DNA of 8,431 nt from Planctomycetaceae bacterium (GTDB lineage: Bacteria; Planctomycetota; Planctomycetia; Pirellulales; Pirellulaceae): NCBI GenBank assembly GCA_005773145.1, contig SXHS01000090.1:1-8431 (forward strand). The letters are read 5' to 3'. A program made the translations under genes and the position numbers. Below the pieces are notes generated by a model that was not told the DNA's origin, did not search any database, and saw only the letters and a program-made list of their open reading frames with translations. This document shows positions 1-6,731 of the stretch, in pieces (position 1 is the stretch's first letter; each line of letters starts with the position of its first letter).

Positions 1-11
1 AATCGTCGCGT

Positions 12-1298
12 CTAGTTAGATTCAGCGGACGGCACACGGAGTGTGCCTGCTACATTGGTGCGCCGATCGTACAATTCCCAACCCCATGCGATTGCCGCCA
101 GTGCAAACCCGGCCAGCGGCACCAGCAGCAAGACCAGGCGAATCTGGCCGGTCACGTCGGCCAAATGGCCCATCAGCGGCGGCCCGACCACGCCGGCCAC
201 CGTGCCCACCGCCTCGTAAATCGGCGTCGCCACCGGCGCCCGTTGGCCGAACTTGGCCACCGCCAACGAGCCCATCGTGGGCGCCTGCGCGGCGATAAAT
301 GCCCCGGCCAGAAACATCAGGGCCAGCGACACGGCATACGGCGGCTCCAGCAGGACCAACAGACCAAAGCAAATCACGCCCCCCGTATAGCAGGCCGCCA
401 GCAACATTCGATCGGAGACCTTACCGGGCGGAAACGTCGACATGACGATTCGCCCAACCGCGACGCCGAAACTACTGGCCGACAACGATGCACCGGCAAT
501 CGTCTTGCTTCCTCCGTACAGTTGTTCGAAAAAGGTCGGCGTCCACGCCAGCATGTTGCTCACGCACAAAAAGTCAAAGATCATCAGCAGCATCATCAGA
601 TACAACGCGCCGCGATTGAACACGCCCGAGCCAACAATCTGCCAGAGGGCATGCAGCTTGCCGCCGGCATGCGACGGGCCGCCGCTGCGGGAAACCATCC
701 GCTTCACCGCGACCTCTTGGCCAGGCCCGACGACCGGCGCCAGGGCTCGCCAACTGGCGGCCAAAAGCAACGCCATCCAGCACCAGATGACCACGCCCAA
801 CACGATGAAGATGACGTGATAATCGCCAACCACATCCAACAACCAGCCCAGCCCCGTGGTGGCAATGGTCGCGCTGATCGCCAGGATGGCGTAGGTCCAC
901 ATGTAGACTCGCTGGCGAACGTCCGAAAACCTGGTGGCAATCAACGACGCATAGACCGCGGCCAAGGGCATCGTGCCAATCGCCAGCACTGCGGCCGACA
1001 GCAGGACCAGGGGATAGGTCGGCGCCAATCCGAACATCACGGCGCCGGCGCCGGCCACGCAACCCAGCATGACACTCATCCAGCGCGCGCCCAGGTACTG
1101 CGTGAGATAGCCCGAGAACACCAAGGCCAGCGCCGAACCGCCGAAGAAATAGGCTTTCAGCATCGCCTGGTTGGACTTGTTCAAATGAAAGGTCTCGTCC
1201 ATCGTGGTGAACATGACCGGCATCAGGTTGACGATCAAGCCGTGCACGATGGCCAGGCCAAACAGAAACAATAGCAGCCTGGATCGTGGGGCGTTCAT
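12..1298 (-). CDS. MFS transporter, 12 membrane segments
   Basis: Integral inner-membrane protein of the major facilitator superfamily, 428 residues, a usual length for the family. About twelve hydrophobic segments can be picked out (roughly 8-29, 46-66, 72-91, 95-120, 131-153, 160-184, 228-250, 265-285, 295-316, 322-345, 357-378, 386-409), split into two halves by a polar loop near 185-220 (PGQEVAVKRMVSRSGG). The start ATG overlaps the stop of the upstream PhyH gene as ATGA, so the two are probably translationally coupled. Substrate is unknown; with an upstream secreted sialidase-like protein and a cytoplasmic oxygenase, a sugar, sugar acid or other small organic anion is a reasonable inference. 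Oddity: codons 418-423 near the C-terminus coincide with a perfect palindrome (31-47), so the tail after about residue 412 looks repeat-derived and is not a conserved part of the fold. Family call is firm; substrate is not. Confidence 0.9.
   Translation of the reverse strand: MNAPRSRLLLFLFGLAIVHGLIVNLMPVMFTTMDETFHLNKSNQAMLKAYFFGGSALALVFSGYLTQYLGARWMSVMLGCVAGAGAVMFGLAPTYPLVLLSAAVLAIGTMPLAAVYASLIATRFSDVRQRVYMWTYAILAISATIATTGLGWLLDVVGDYHVIFIVLGVVIWCWMALLLAASWRALAPVVGPGQEVAVKRMVSRSGGPSHAGGKLHALWQIVGSGVFNRGALYLMMLLMIFDFLCVSNMLAWTPTFFEQLYGGSKTIAGASLSASSFGVAVGRIVMSTFPPGKVSDRMLLAACYTGGVICFGLLVLLEPPYAVSLALMFLAGAFIAAQAPTMGSLAVAKFGQRAPVATPIYEAVGTVAGVVGPPLMGHLADVTGQIRLVLLLVPLAGFALAAIAWGWELYDRRTNVAGTLRVPSAESN
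22..53. repeat. REP-like palindrome in the 3' end of the MFS gene
   Basis: The core GGCACAC-GGA-GTGTGCC (31-47) is a perfect 7-bp inverted repeat with a 3-nt loop, flanked by AGCGGAC on one side and TGCTA on the other. It lies inside the last dozen codons of the transporter, whose stop follows within 10 nt. I recall closely similar palindromes (TAGCAGGCACAC...GTGTGCCGTC) being dispersed in planctomycete genomes; that is memory and was not checked. There is no U-tract after it, so it is not a standard intrinsic terminator. Other copies would be needed to prove it is a repeat family; only one is in this window. Confidence 0.6.
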
Positions 1299-2101
1299 GG
1301 AGTGGTACCGTTTAGCCGCGACGCCAGCGCCTCGTCGTACGACTGCCGATGTCGGATGAAATACGCCTCATGGATGAACTCCGAGCGACTCGTCACGTCA
1401 CGGCTGACCCAGTGCGTGGCGTATCCGCGGCGCCAGCGATCCGACTCATTTCGGTGCGACGTGTGCAATGTCTTACCGTGATGAAACACGACACCAGCTT
1501 TGCGAACGCAGGCTAAGCGTTCTTTCGTCAAGTCGATCTCACGTGGGTCCGGCGCCCTGTTGTGCGGTTCGCCCGGCACCGGAATGTGCTCCAGGATAGG
1601 TCCCTTATGCGAGCCGTCGATATAACGCAGACAACCGTTCGACTCATCCACGTCGTCCAACGCGATCCAGGCCGTAATCAGTTCGTCGGCCGGCTCGCAG
1701 AGAAAGTACGCGTTATCTTGATGATACGGTTTGGCCGAGCCGAATCGCGGCGGCTTCATGAAAATCTGATCGCTGCCCAATAGTGCGGGCTTGCCGATCA
1801 AGCGATCCACCAGCGATTGCAGCCGGCGATCCAGCGCGAAGGCCCGCAGGTCGGCGTGCTTGAGAAACGGCTTGATCAGCTTACGCGGAATCGCCCGACC
1901 ATCCGCGGAATAATCAGCCGCATCCGACGACGACGCCCCCGCCGTGGCCAACTCCTCGTCGCACAACCGGGTCGCCAACTCCGCAACCGCGTCGGCCTCG
2001 GCGGCAGAAAACACGCCTTCCACGACCACCCACCCGCGTTGCCGAAAGGATTCGCAAGCCGCATCGGTGAGTTCCGCTTTGGTAGTCATCAAGGTATGCA
2101 T
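1295..2101 (-). CDS. Phytanoyl-CoA dioxygenase (PhyH) family protein
   Basis: Cytoplasmic Fe(II)/2-oxoglutarate-dependent oxygenase of the PhyH family, 268 residues from the chosen start. The iron-binding facial triad is visible as H127-x-D129 (in KPYHQDNAYF) and the distal His213 (in GKTLHTSHRN), followed by an arginine pair (RRGYATHW, about 224-225) in the place where the family binds 2-oxoglutarate. The stretch ITAWIALDDVDESNGCLRYI before the distal His is typical of the family. The frame stays open to an ATG at 2176, but the 25 extra residues lack family character; the ATG at 2101 has a weak GAG upstream, and a further ATG at 2089 is possible. It follows the secreted two-domain protein after 96 nt and overlaps the MFS gene by 4 nt. 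Bacterial members hydroxylate diverse small molecules, so the substrate cannot be named. No active-site residue appears to be missing. Confidence 0.9.
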   Translation of the reverse strand: MHTLMTTKAELTDAACESFRQRGWVVVEGVFSAAEADAVAELATRLCDEELATAGASSSDAADYSADGRAIPRKLIKPFLKHADLRAFALDRRLQSLVDRLIGKPALLGSDQIFMKPPRFGSAKPYHQDNAYFLCEPADELITAWIALDDVDESNGCLRYIDGSHKGPILEHIPVPGEPHNRAPDPREIDLTKERLACVRKAGVVFHHGKTLHTSHRNESDRWRRGYATHWVSRDVTSRSEFIHEAYFIRHRQSYDEALASRLNGTTP

Positions 2102-2197
2102 AATTGTCTCGACGTGATCCGTTGTTACCCGCAGACCAGTGGCTTTGCACGCATCACCGTGCCACATTTGGTGCATGTCAATCGGACGACGCTTGGA

Positions 2198-4090
2198 TTA
2201 CGGCTTATCGACGCCGAGGTGCTCGTACACCCAGTCCGGGATTTGCACAACGTTTCGAGTTCCGGTGTTGGACCCGTAAGGCAATTGGTAATTGAACGCA
2301 AGCAGCTTTCCGTTGACCCTCGCGAGTTCCGGATGCACGGCAACACCTTCTTCAATGATGACGGGATCCGTCCATGACTTGCCGTCACGGCTGAATCGCA
2401 AAGCGCTATACTGAATCCTTTGCGAACCATCATACAGCCGATATGCCAATGCCGATAGTTCGCCAAACCGATAAAACCGCGGCATCCGGCCGCGCTCGCC
2501 CAACGACTCCGGTGGCGACCATTGCATGCCGTCCGTTGAGCGGGAGAAATAAAATCCATCGAAGGCTCTGGGCGTGGTGGACGGATCGGGGGCCTCATCG
2601 GTCCGAATCGCCGCCAGATACTCGCCCGGAGCAATCTCGGCCACCGCCGCTTCCGTGAGTCCGATGTTGCCGTCGGCGGGCAACGGGAATGCAATCGGCT
2701 CGTCCCAGGTCTTGCCCCCGTCGCGGCTCCAAACGATCATCGATCGAAAACGCCGTTCTCCCCCCGCGATCTGTTCTTCATGGTAGGGACAGTAGGCCCA
2801 GCGGCCATCGCTCATCACTGCGATAGGCCCCCAGGCATAGACTTTGCCAGCAAGCGGTAGAATCGGCGTGGGGCGCGACCAGGTCTTGCCTCCGTCTTCA
2901 CTTCGAACCCAACCGACCCAAGACGCCTCGTCCTCTCGGGCGTCCTGCTTTTGAAGAATCACCGTCAAGAGCAGTGAGTCCGAAAGGTTTTGGCTGAAAT
3001 AGTGCGCCCCGAGGAGTTTTCCCTGGTCTTTAATGGTCGACAAGGATTGCCAGGTTTTCCCATCGTCGGCGCTGGACTCGATTTGTATGACGCCACCACC
3101 TGAGAGGGCTCGCAATAGTGTGCCGTTGGGGCCGTTGGAATACGTCTGGCCGCTTGACAATTGATTGTCACTGGCCGAGTACGTCGTCCGCTCGGAGCTT
3201 GCGCGCGGCTGCGCCGCCGGCGGACGGATTGCCTCTTCACCCACGCGCTGGACCCAGTCAGCCACCCATTGGACCGCCTCCGCGTCATTATTAATCGTTA
3301 AGAAGACGATGCCTTCAATGCGCCCGGCGTGGGCCAGCTTGCGAGCTGTCTCGCACTGCTGTTGGAGAAGATCCAGAGGCATCCGCCGGCCGCCGCCGTA
3401 ATCGAACAGGTAAATGCCCAAGACGATCGGTTTTTTGGGAAAGTTGTTTTCGAGCAGGCTCACGTGTTTTTCCAAATTTGCGGTATCCTTGGCATCCCAC
3501 ATCCACAGGTTAATCACGTCGGTCTTGTTGATGCAGTCGGCCAGGTGCTCGCGCCCGAGGCTGTGGGTGTAGACCACTCCCCAGACCTTGACGTTGCTGC
3601 CGGAGAGTTGCTCTTGGATATGCTGGACATGCTCGGCGCGATATCCGCGGTCGATCTTGCCGGTACTCATGTCGTCCAGCAAGATGGCTTCGATCTGCGG
3701 GTACTGTTGCTTGAGCTTGCGAATCTGCGCCATTCGCTTCTCGTAGACAAAGGGGGGGCCGATGCCTTCGCCGTCGGGCGTCGTCTCCCACAGTAAACGC
3801 GGCGCATGTGCAACCGCTGCGGTGAGCGCGTCGGCCTTGGCATCGTCGTTCGGCAGGCCCGAGCCGGCCAGCGCGATATTGGGCACGCCCAGCAACTTGG
3901 CTCTTTGGGCGGAATCCGCCTCCACAAACGAGGCGGCGGTGTGCTCGCCTGGCTTTTGCATTTCCGGGTTGCCCCACACCCAGAGGATGTCGCGCAAATG
4001 CTTCGGCGAGGCGGACGAGTCATCGCCTCGAACCGTCGTCAGAGCCGCAGGAAAACAAGCAAGAATTGCCAATACGACGATCGTTCTCAT
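2198..4090 (-). CDS. Secreted two-domain protein: barrel-like domain plus BNR/sialidase-like propeller
   Basis: Exported protein of 630 residues. Residues 1-22 look like a Sec signal peptide (hydrophobic VVLAILACFPAAL, likely cut near VRG-DD). Residues about 31-283 form an alpha/beta region with features of a TIM-barrel glycoside-hydrolase-like domain (ILLDDMSTGK near 136-145, VINLWMWD 192-199, IVLGIYLFDYGGG 222-234), but no named family was recognised. A Pro/Ala/Ser-rich linker (about 284-303) leads to a propeller with Asp boxes near 339-347, 397-404, 455-462, 518-524 and 567-573 (SRDGGKTW type). This half is paralogous to the gene at 5662-6717: 13 of 19 residues match at 421-439 and 21 of 31 at 511-541. 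Glu480 and Arg496 sit where sialidases carry a conserved Glu and Arg, but no RIP motif is found, so true sialidase activity is doubtful. The ATG at 4090 has only a weak GGGG upstream. Probably first gene of a group with PhyH and MFS; the 96-nt gap to PhyH holds no clear signal. Confidence 0.85.
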   Translation of the reverse strand: MRTIVVLAILACFPAALTTVRGDDSSASPKHLRDILWVWGNPEMQKPGEHTAASFVEADSAQRAKLLGVPNIALAGSGLPNDDAKADALTAAVAHAPRLLWETTPDGEGIGPPFVYEKRMAQIRKLKQQYPQIEAILLDDMSTGKIDRGYRAEHVQHIQEQLSGSNVKVWGVVYTHSLGREHLADCINKTDVINLWMWDAKDTANLEKHVSLLENNFPKKPIVLGIYLFDYGGGRRMPLDLLQQQCETARKLAHAGRIEGIVFLTINNDAEAVQWVADWVQRVGEEAIRPPAAQPRASSERTTYSASDNQLSSGQTYSNGPNGTLLRALSGGGVIQIESSADDGKTWQSLSTIKDQGKLLGAHYFSQNLSDSLLLTVILQKQDAREDEASWVGWVRSEDGGKTWSRPTPILPLAGKVYAWGPIAVMSDGRWAYCPYHEEQIAGGERRFRSMIVWSRDGGKTWDEPIAFPLPADGNIGLTEAAVAEIAPGEYLAAIRTDEAPDPSTTPRAFDGFYFSRSTDGMQWSPPESLGERGRMPRFYRFGELSALAYRLYDGSQRIQYSALRFSRDGKSWTDPVIIEEGVAVHPELARVNGKLLAFNYQLPYGSNTGTRNVVQIPDWVYEHLGVDKP

Positions 4091-4141
4091 GGTTTTTATC
4101 CCCGCAGTGTAGGAGTTCTGAATTTGGAACCTGACTTTGAA

Positions 4142-4267
4142 CGTTCACGGGCCGGGGACTGGCTCATTTTCCCGGCGAATTCGAGAGAGGTGTGTCTTCC
4201 TGTTGGGAGGTTGCCGAACGTGGTTCCCGGGAAAATGTGCCTGCCCCCCTCACTTGGCCCATGAACG
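4142..4267. repeat. 126-bp imperfect inverted repeat (REPIN- or MITE-like) between kelch and two-domain genes
   Basis: Two nested arms can be paired by eye. The inner arms 4154-4175 and 4227-4248 match at 19 of 22 positions (shared core CATTTTCCCGG) around a 51-nt centre. The outer arms 4142-4153 and 4256-4267 match at 11 of 12 (CGTTCACGGGCC against CGTTCATGGGCC), with a 7-nt bulge on the right. It starts 26 nt past the kelch stop codon. The GGGACTGGCTC and GGGCAGGCAC arm pair resembles a paired palindromic repeat I remember from Pirellulales intergenic regions; this is unverified. It could slow or end transcription from the kelch gene, but no U-tract follows it on the minus strand. Small open frames across it have no protein-like features. 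The rest of 4091-4293 shows nothing else. Confidence 0.65.
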
Positions 4268-4293
4268 GTTACGCTGATGGGATCCACAGGTCG

Positions 4294-5454
4294 TCAGGCG
4301 GGAACGCGATCCAATCGCCACACGTCCCCCGGACGCCAAGCAGACTCAACGCGGTGAGTGAAGTCGTGCTTGCTCAGCTCTGCCTGCTCCGCCGAGATGG
4401 TTACCGCACTTCCCGCTGCGAGGAATAGAGCGTCCCGATGGACGTGAACACCGCACGCGTGGCGCAGGCTCCAGGGCGTGTTCGGTAGTTCCTCCCAGTG
4501 TTCGCCGTCCGCAGAATACCACACGTCATTACGATTGCCGTCGGTCGCGACCTCAGCTGGGTGGTCCGCCACCCCCCGGTGCCCCCCTAACACCCAGAGC
4601 TTACCGTCCCACGCCGCAGTATCGTGATATGAGCGTGCAGGCCAGGGAGCCTTTCCGTCCGATAGATGACGGGTCCATTCGCGACCGTCGGCCGACGACC
4701 ACACATCGTTGTGGTAGAGGCGCGTCTTCAGTCTTGGCTGCTGCTCAAGGTCGTAGCGCAGCGAACTCAGCGTGGTCCCGCCCGTCCCAACGTATCCGCC
4801 GCCCAGGATCCACATTCGATCGTGGAGAACAGGCACGCCACCATTCGCGCCGCTGATCATACCCCTCGGTGCCCATGGGGCGTTGTTCGTCACCAGCTCC
4901 CAGCTCAGACCGTCCTGTGTCCGCCACACATCGCGGAGCGGTGGTGGCGCCGGCGGAAAGGGCTTCCCAGCCTTCAAGTCCGCCACGAAATCAGTCTGGT
5001 TGGCTGCGCCGACCTGGCCACCCATGACCCAGATTGAGCCGTCGAAGACGGTGACCATCTTGTTGCCGCGCTCTTGCCAAGGCACGGTCGCCGCGACAAG
5101 CTTCCAGTTCACACCGTCCTTCGACTTCCACACGTCGTCGGGGACCCCGTTCTCGGCCCCGATGACCCATATGTGGCCGCCGTGCACGACGGCCCCGTGC
5201 ATGTGCCTGCCGCTCCACGGCGCAGTGGCCGCCAGGGACCAGCTTCCACCATCTTCCGAGCACCACACCTCCGAGCACACCTCCGACTCGAAAGAGCCGC
5301 TGCCGGCGCCAGCGAGATCGGGCCTCTCATCCGCGTACTGATTCCACCCCCCCAGAAGGAAGAGCGTGTCCTGGAACGAGACCAGCTGCGCCCCGTCGCG
5401 AGGCGACCATGCCACCTCCGAGCTTACACAACTCCAGCGGTACGCGTTGGTCAT
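4294..5454 (-). CDS. Six-bladed kelch-type beta-propeller protein with Asp-box-like motifs
   Basis: Predicted beta-propeller, 386 residues from the chosen start. Five repeats carry D-V-W-x-[ST]-x-D-G-x-x-W (near residues 62-72, 107-117, 175-185, 250-260, 310-320) and a sixth ends as DVW at 377, which would close the ring. Each is followed by an APW-x-x-R motif and then a kelch-like strand ending in LWVLGG, IWVMGG or similar; six APW-type motifs are seen. The S-x-D-G-x-x-W part is the Asp-box signature, so each blade combines kelch and Asp-box traits. A proline-rich insert (PFPPAPPP) precedes the third complete motif. No signal peptide or membrane segment is present, so a cytoplasmic place is likely unless export is unconventional. 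The start at 5454 is set by a strong AAGGAG 5 nt upstream; an ATG at 5493 would add 13 residues but has no such site. No enzyme activity can be assigned; binding or scaffolding is possible. Sampled lines look richer in GC (about 62-70%) than neighbouring genes (about 48-62%). Confidence 0.85.
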   Translation of the reverse strand: MTNAYRWSCVSSEVAWSPRDGAQLVSFQDTLFLLGGWNQYADERPDLAGAGSGSFESEVCSEVWCSEDGGSWSLAATAPWSGRHMHGAVVHGGHIWVIGAENGVPDDVWKSKDGVNWKLVAATVPWQERGNKMVTVFDGSIWVMGGQVGAANQTDFVADLKAGKPFPPAPPPLRDVWRTQDGLSWELVTNNAPWAPRGMISGANGGVPVLHDRMWILGGGYVGTGGTTLSSLRYDLEQQPRLKTRLYHNDVWSSADGREWTRHLSDGKAPWPARSYHDTAAWDGKLWVLGGHRGVADHPAEVATDGNRNDVWYSADGEHWEELPNTPWSLRHACGVHVHRDALFLAAGSAVTISAEQAELSKHDFTHRVESAWRPGDVWRLDRVPA

Positions 5455-5459
5455 AGATT

Positions 5460-5465
5460 CTCCTT
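5460..5465 (-). promoter_or_regulatory. Ribosome binding site AAGGAG of the kelch gene
   Basis: On the minus strand AAGGAG ends 5 nt before the ATG at 5454. It fits the consensus closely and fixes the start there instead of at the upstream ATG at 5493, which would put this site inside the coding sequence. Confidence 0.8.
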
Positions 5466-5561
5466 GGTCCGGTTCATGGAGCGACGCTGTCATCTTCGGT
5501 TAGTTCTTCAAACGTGACTTAATCGCTGGACACTCATTTTGGATCGCCTGCGGCAACAATA

Positions 5562-5591
5562 TTTATTCGCACGTTGACGCTCCCATCTCAA
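5562..5591 (-). promoter_or_regulatory. Weak candidate sigma-70-type promoter for the kelch gene
   Basis: On the minus strand TTGAGA (5591-5586, 5 of 6 to the -35 consensus) is followed after 18 nt by AATAAA (5567-5562, 4 of 6 to the -10 consensus) in a locally AT-rich patch. It would give a leader of roughly 100 nt before the kelch ATG. It is the best match in this 200-nt gap, but such matches arise by chance and planctomycete promoters are poorly defined. The gap also holds a weak GACGCT/AGCGTC inverted repeat (5576-5607). Confidence 0.2.
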
Positions 5592-5608
5592 TGACAGTTA
5601 AAGCGTCG

Positions 5609-5638
5609 AACAAACCTTAGCAGGAAGTCATGCTAAGG
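5609..5638 (-). terminator. Likely intrinsic terminator after the sialidase-like gene
   Basis: A perfect 8-bp stem, CCTTAGCA (5615-5622) with TGCTAAGG (5631-5638), closes an 8-nt loop 23 nt past the stop at 5662. On the minus strand it is followed directly by TTTGTT. The stem is only moderately GC-rich and the U-tract is interrupted, so strength is uncertain, but position and order fit the end of the four-gene unit. Confidence 0.6.
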
Positions 5639-5661
5639 ATAGGTCGCAGCCCGACTTGCTT

Positions 5662-6717
5662 CTACTTGGTGGCAGGAAGCTCGACGACGTAGCGGGTGAT
5701 GCGTGCGCGGTCGGGGAATCCGTGATTGAAGGCAACCAACTCGTTGCCGACGCGGACCAGGAATGGTGCGTTATTCACGCCACGTTCGATTCGCTGAGGC
5801 GCCGACCACGTAATGCCGTCTTCGCTGACGCGATAGGCGCTGTACTGTGTGTTGTCGGCGGGAACATACTGTCGATATGTCAGCACCCACAGTGGCTCGA
5901 TACGATAGATCAACGGCATCCGGCCAATGTCCGCCAACGACTTGGGTACCGACCAATTCGACCCATCGGTGGAACGCGATAGATAAAAACCGTCCCATCC
6001 GCCGGGCGACTCATCGGATCGAATGGCCGCGACGTATTCGGTCGGACCGAGTTGAGCAATAGTCACTTCGGACAGGCCACGATTTCCGTCGGCGCCCGCG
6101 GAAAATTCAATCGGCTTGCTCCACGTCTTACCTTGATCTTCGCTCCAAACCAGGATGGGATCAATCTGCAACACCGGACCCTTGAGCGGATGGCCCACCT
6201 CGCCGGTATACGGAGAGTACGCCCAGCGACCGTCCGGCATTTCGATGATCGGCCCGTAAGCGTTGAGCAAGGGGCTATCAATTGTGATGCGATTCAACTC
6301 GGACCACGTCCGGCCCTCGTCGGTGCTGGCTACCCATCCCACGTCTCGGTAAATGTTGTCGGTGTCTTGGCCCTCAAAGTGGGTGTTGTACACGACCATA
6401 ATCAACCGACCGTCTCGCAGCCGACTCATGTAGGCATAGTCAGTGTTGTACTTAAGATAGGTAATGACGGCCCAAGTGCGGCCGCCGTCAGTGCTTTCAG
6501 CGATCCGAATTCGGCCGTCGCCTCCTAAGCCAGTTGACTGACCGTAGGCCATTAGAACGCTGCCATCTTTCCCCTCGATCCATGTTGGCCACGGACTGGA
6601 CAGGTCAGGAATGCGGTCCGTGAAGGTCGTGTCCTGACCGCTTCCCGGCATCGGGCCGTAGAGCAAGATCAGAACCGTAATCGCAACCAATCGTTGGTAA
6701 CCAGGCATGTGTCGCAT
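5662..6717 (-). CDS. Secreted BNR/Asp-box protein, sialidase-like superfamily
   Basis: Predicted exported protein of 351 residues, nearly all one six-bladed-type propeller. Residues about 1-28 form a signal peptide (LVAITVLILLYGPMPGSGQ), with cleavage likely near GSGQ. Asp boxes lie at 75-82 (STDGGRTW), 131-138, 192-199, 249-255 and 298-304. An RIP tripeptide at 35-37 before a DG-x-LLA-like strand (DGSVLMAY) resembles the sialidase RIP motif, and Glu217 (LSEVTIAQL) with Arg233 (AAIRSDE) fall where sialidases have a catalytic Glu and a substrate-binding Arg. The remaining active-site residues cannot be assigned by eye, so a glycan hydrolase or glycan-binding role is inferred from the fold only. 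The gene starts 12 nt after DUF1559, with a GGAG site overlapping that stop codon; an ATG at 6708 is an alternative. It is the last gene before the hairpin at 5609-5638 and is paralogous to the propeller half of the 2198-4090 product. Confidence 0.85.
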   Translation of the reverse strand: MRHMPGYQRLVAITVLILLYGPMPGSGQDTTFTDRIPDLSSPWPTWIEGKDGSVLMAYGQSTGLGGDGRIRIAESTDGGRTWAVITYLKYNTDYAYMSRLRDGRLIMVVYNTHFEGQDTDNIYRDVGWVASTDEGRTWSELNRITIDSPLLNAYGPIIEMPDGRWAYSPYTGEVGHPLKGPVLQIDPILVWSEDQGKTWSKPIEFSAGADGNRGLSEVTIAQLGPTEYVAAIRSDESPGGWDGFYLSRSTDGSNWSVPKSLADIGRMPLIYRIEPLWVLTYRQYVPADNTQYSAYRVSEDGITWSAPQRIERGVNNAPFLVRVGNELVAFNHGFPDRARITRYVVELPATK

Positions 6718-6726
6718 AACAAACTG

Positions 6727-6731
6727 CTCCT
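6727..6731 (-). promoter_or_regulatory. Ribosome binding site overlapping the DUF1559 stop codon
   Basis: On the minus strand AGGAG shares its first two bases with the TAG stop (6732-6730) of the DUF1559 gene and sits 9 nt before the ATG at 6717. Ribosomes ending on DUF1559 would be placed on the entry site of the sialidase-like gene, suggesting coupled translation. Confidence 0.65.

Noticed and set aside
165..1274. Long 369-residue open frame on the plus strand
   Set aside because: It is antisense to the MFS gene and has a low-complexity Gln/His/Arg-rich make-up with no hydrophobic core, as expected of a shadow frame in GC-rich DNA.
2102..2176. 25-residue N-terminal extension of the PhyH protein
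   Set aside because: It has no family-like residues; the domain begins just after the ATG at 2101.
4142..4267. Inverted repeat as a rho-independent terminator for the kelch gene
   Set aside because: The centre is about 50 nt long and no U-tract follows on the minus strand. A repeat element is the better reading, although it may still affect transcription.
4096..4287. 63-residue open frame on the minus strand between the two-domain and kelch genes
   Set aside because: It runs almost wholly over the inverted repeat 4142-4267, has no ribosome binding site and shows no protein-like pattern.
5576..5607. GACGCT/AGCGTC inverted repeat as an operator or second terminator
   Set aside because: Only 6 bp pair around a 20-nt loop, which is easily found by chance.
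2198..6717. Naming the BNR proteins as true sialidases
   Set aside because: Asp boxes mark the propeller fold and not the activity. The full active site cannot be confirmed by eye and one paralogue lacks RIP.
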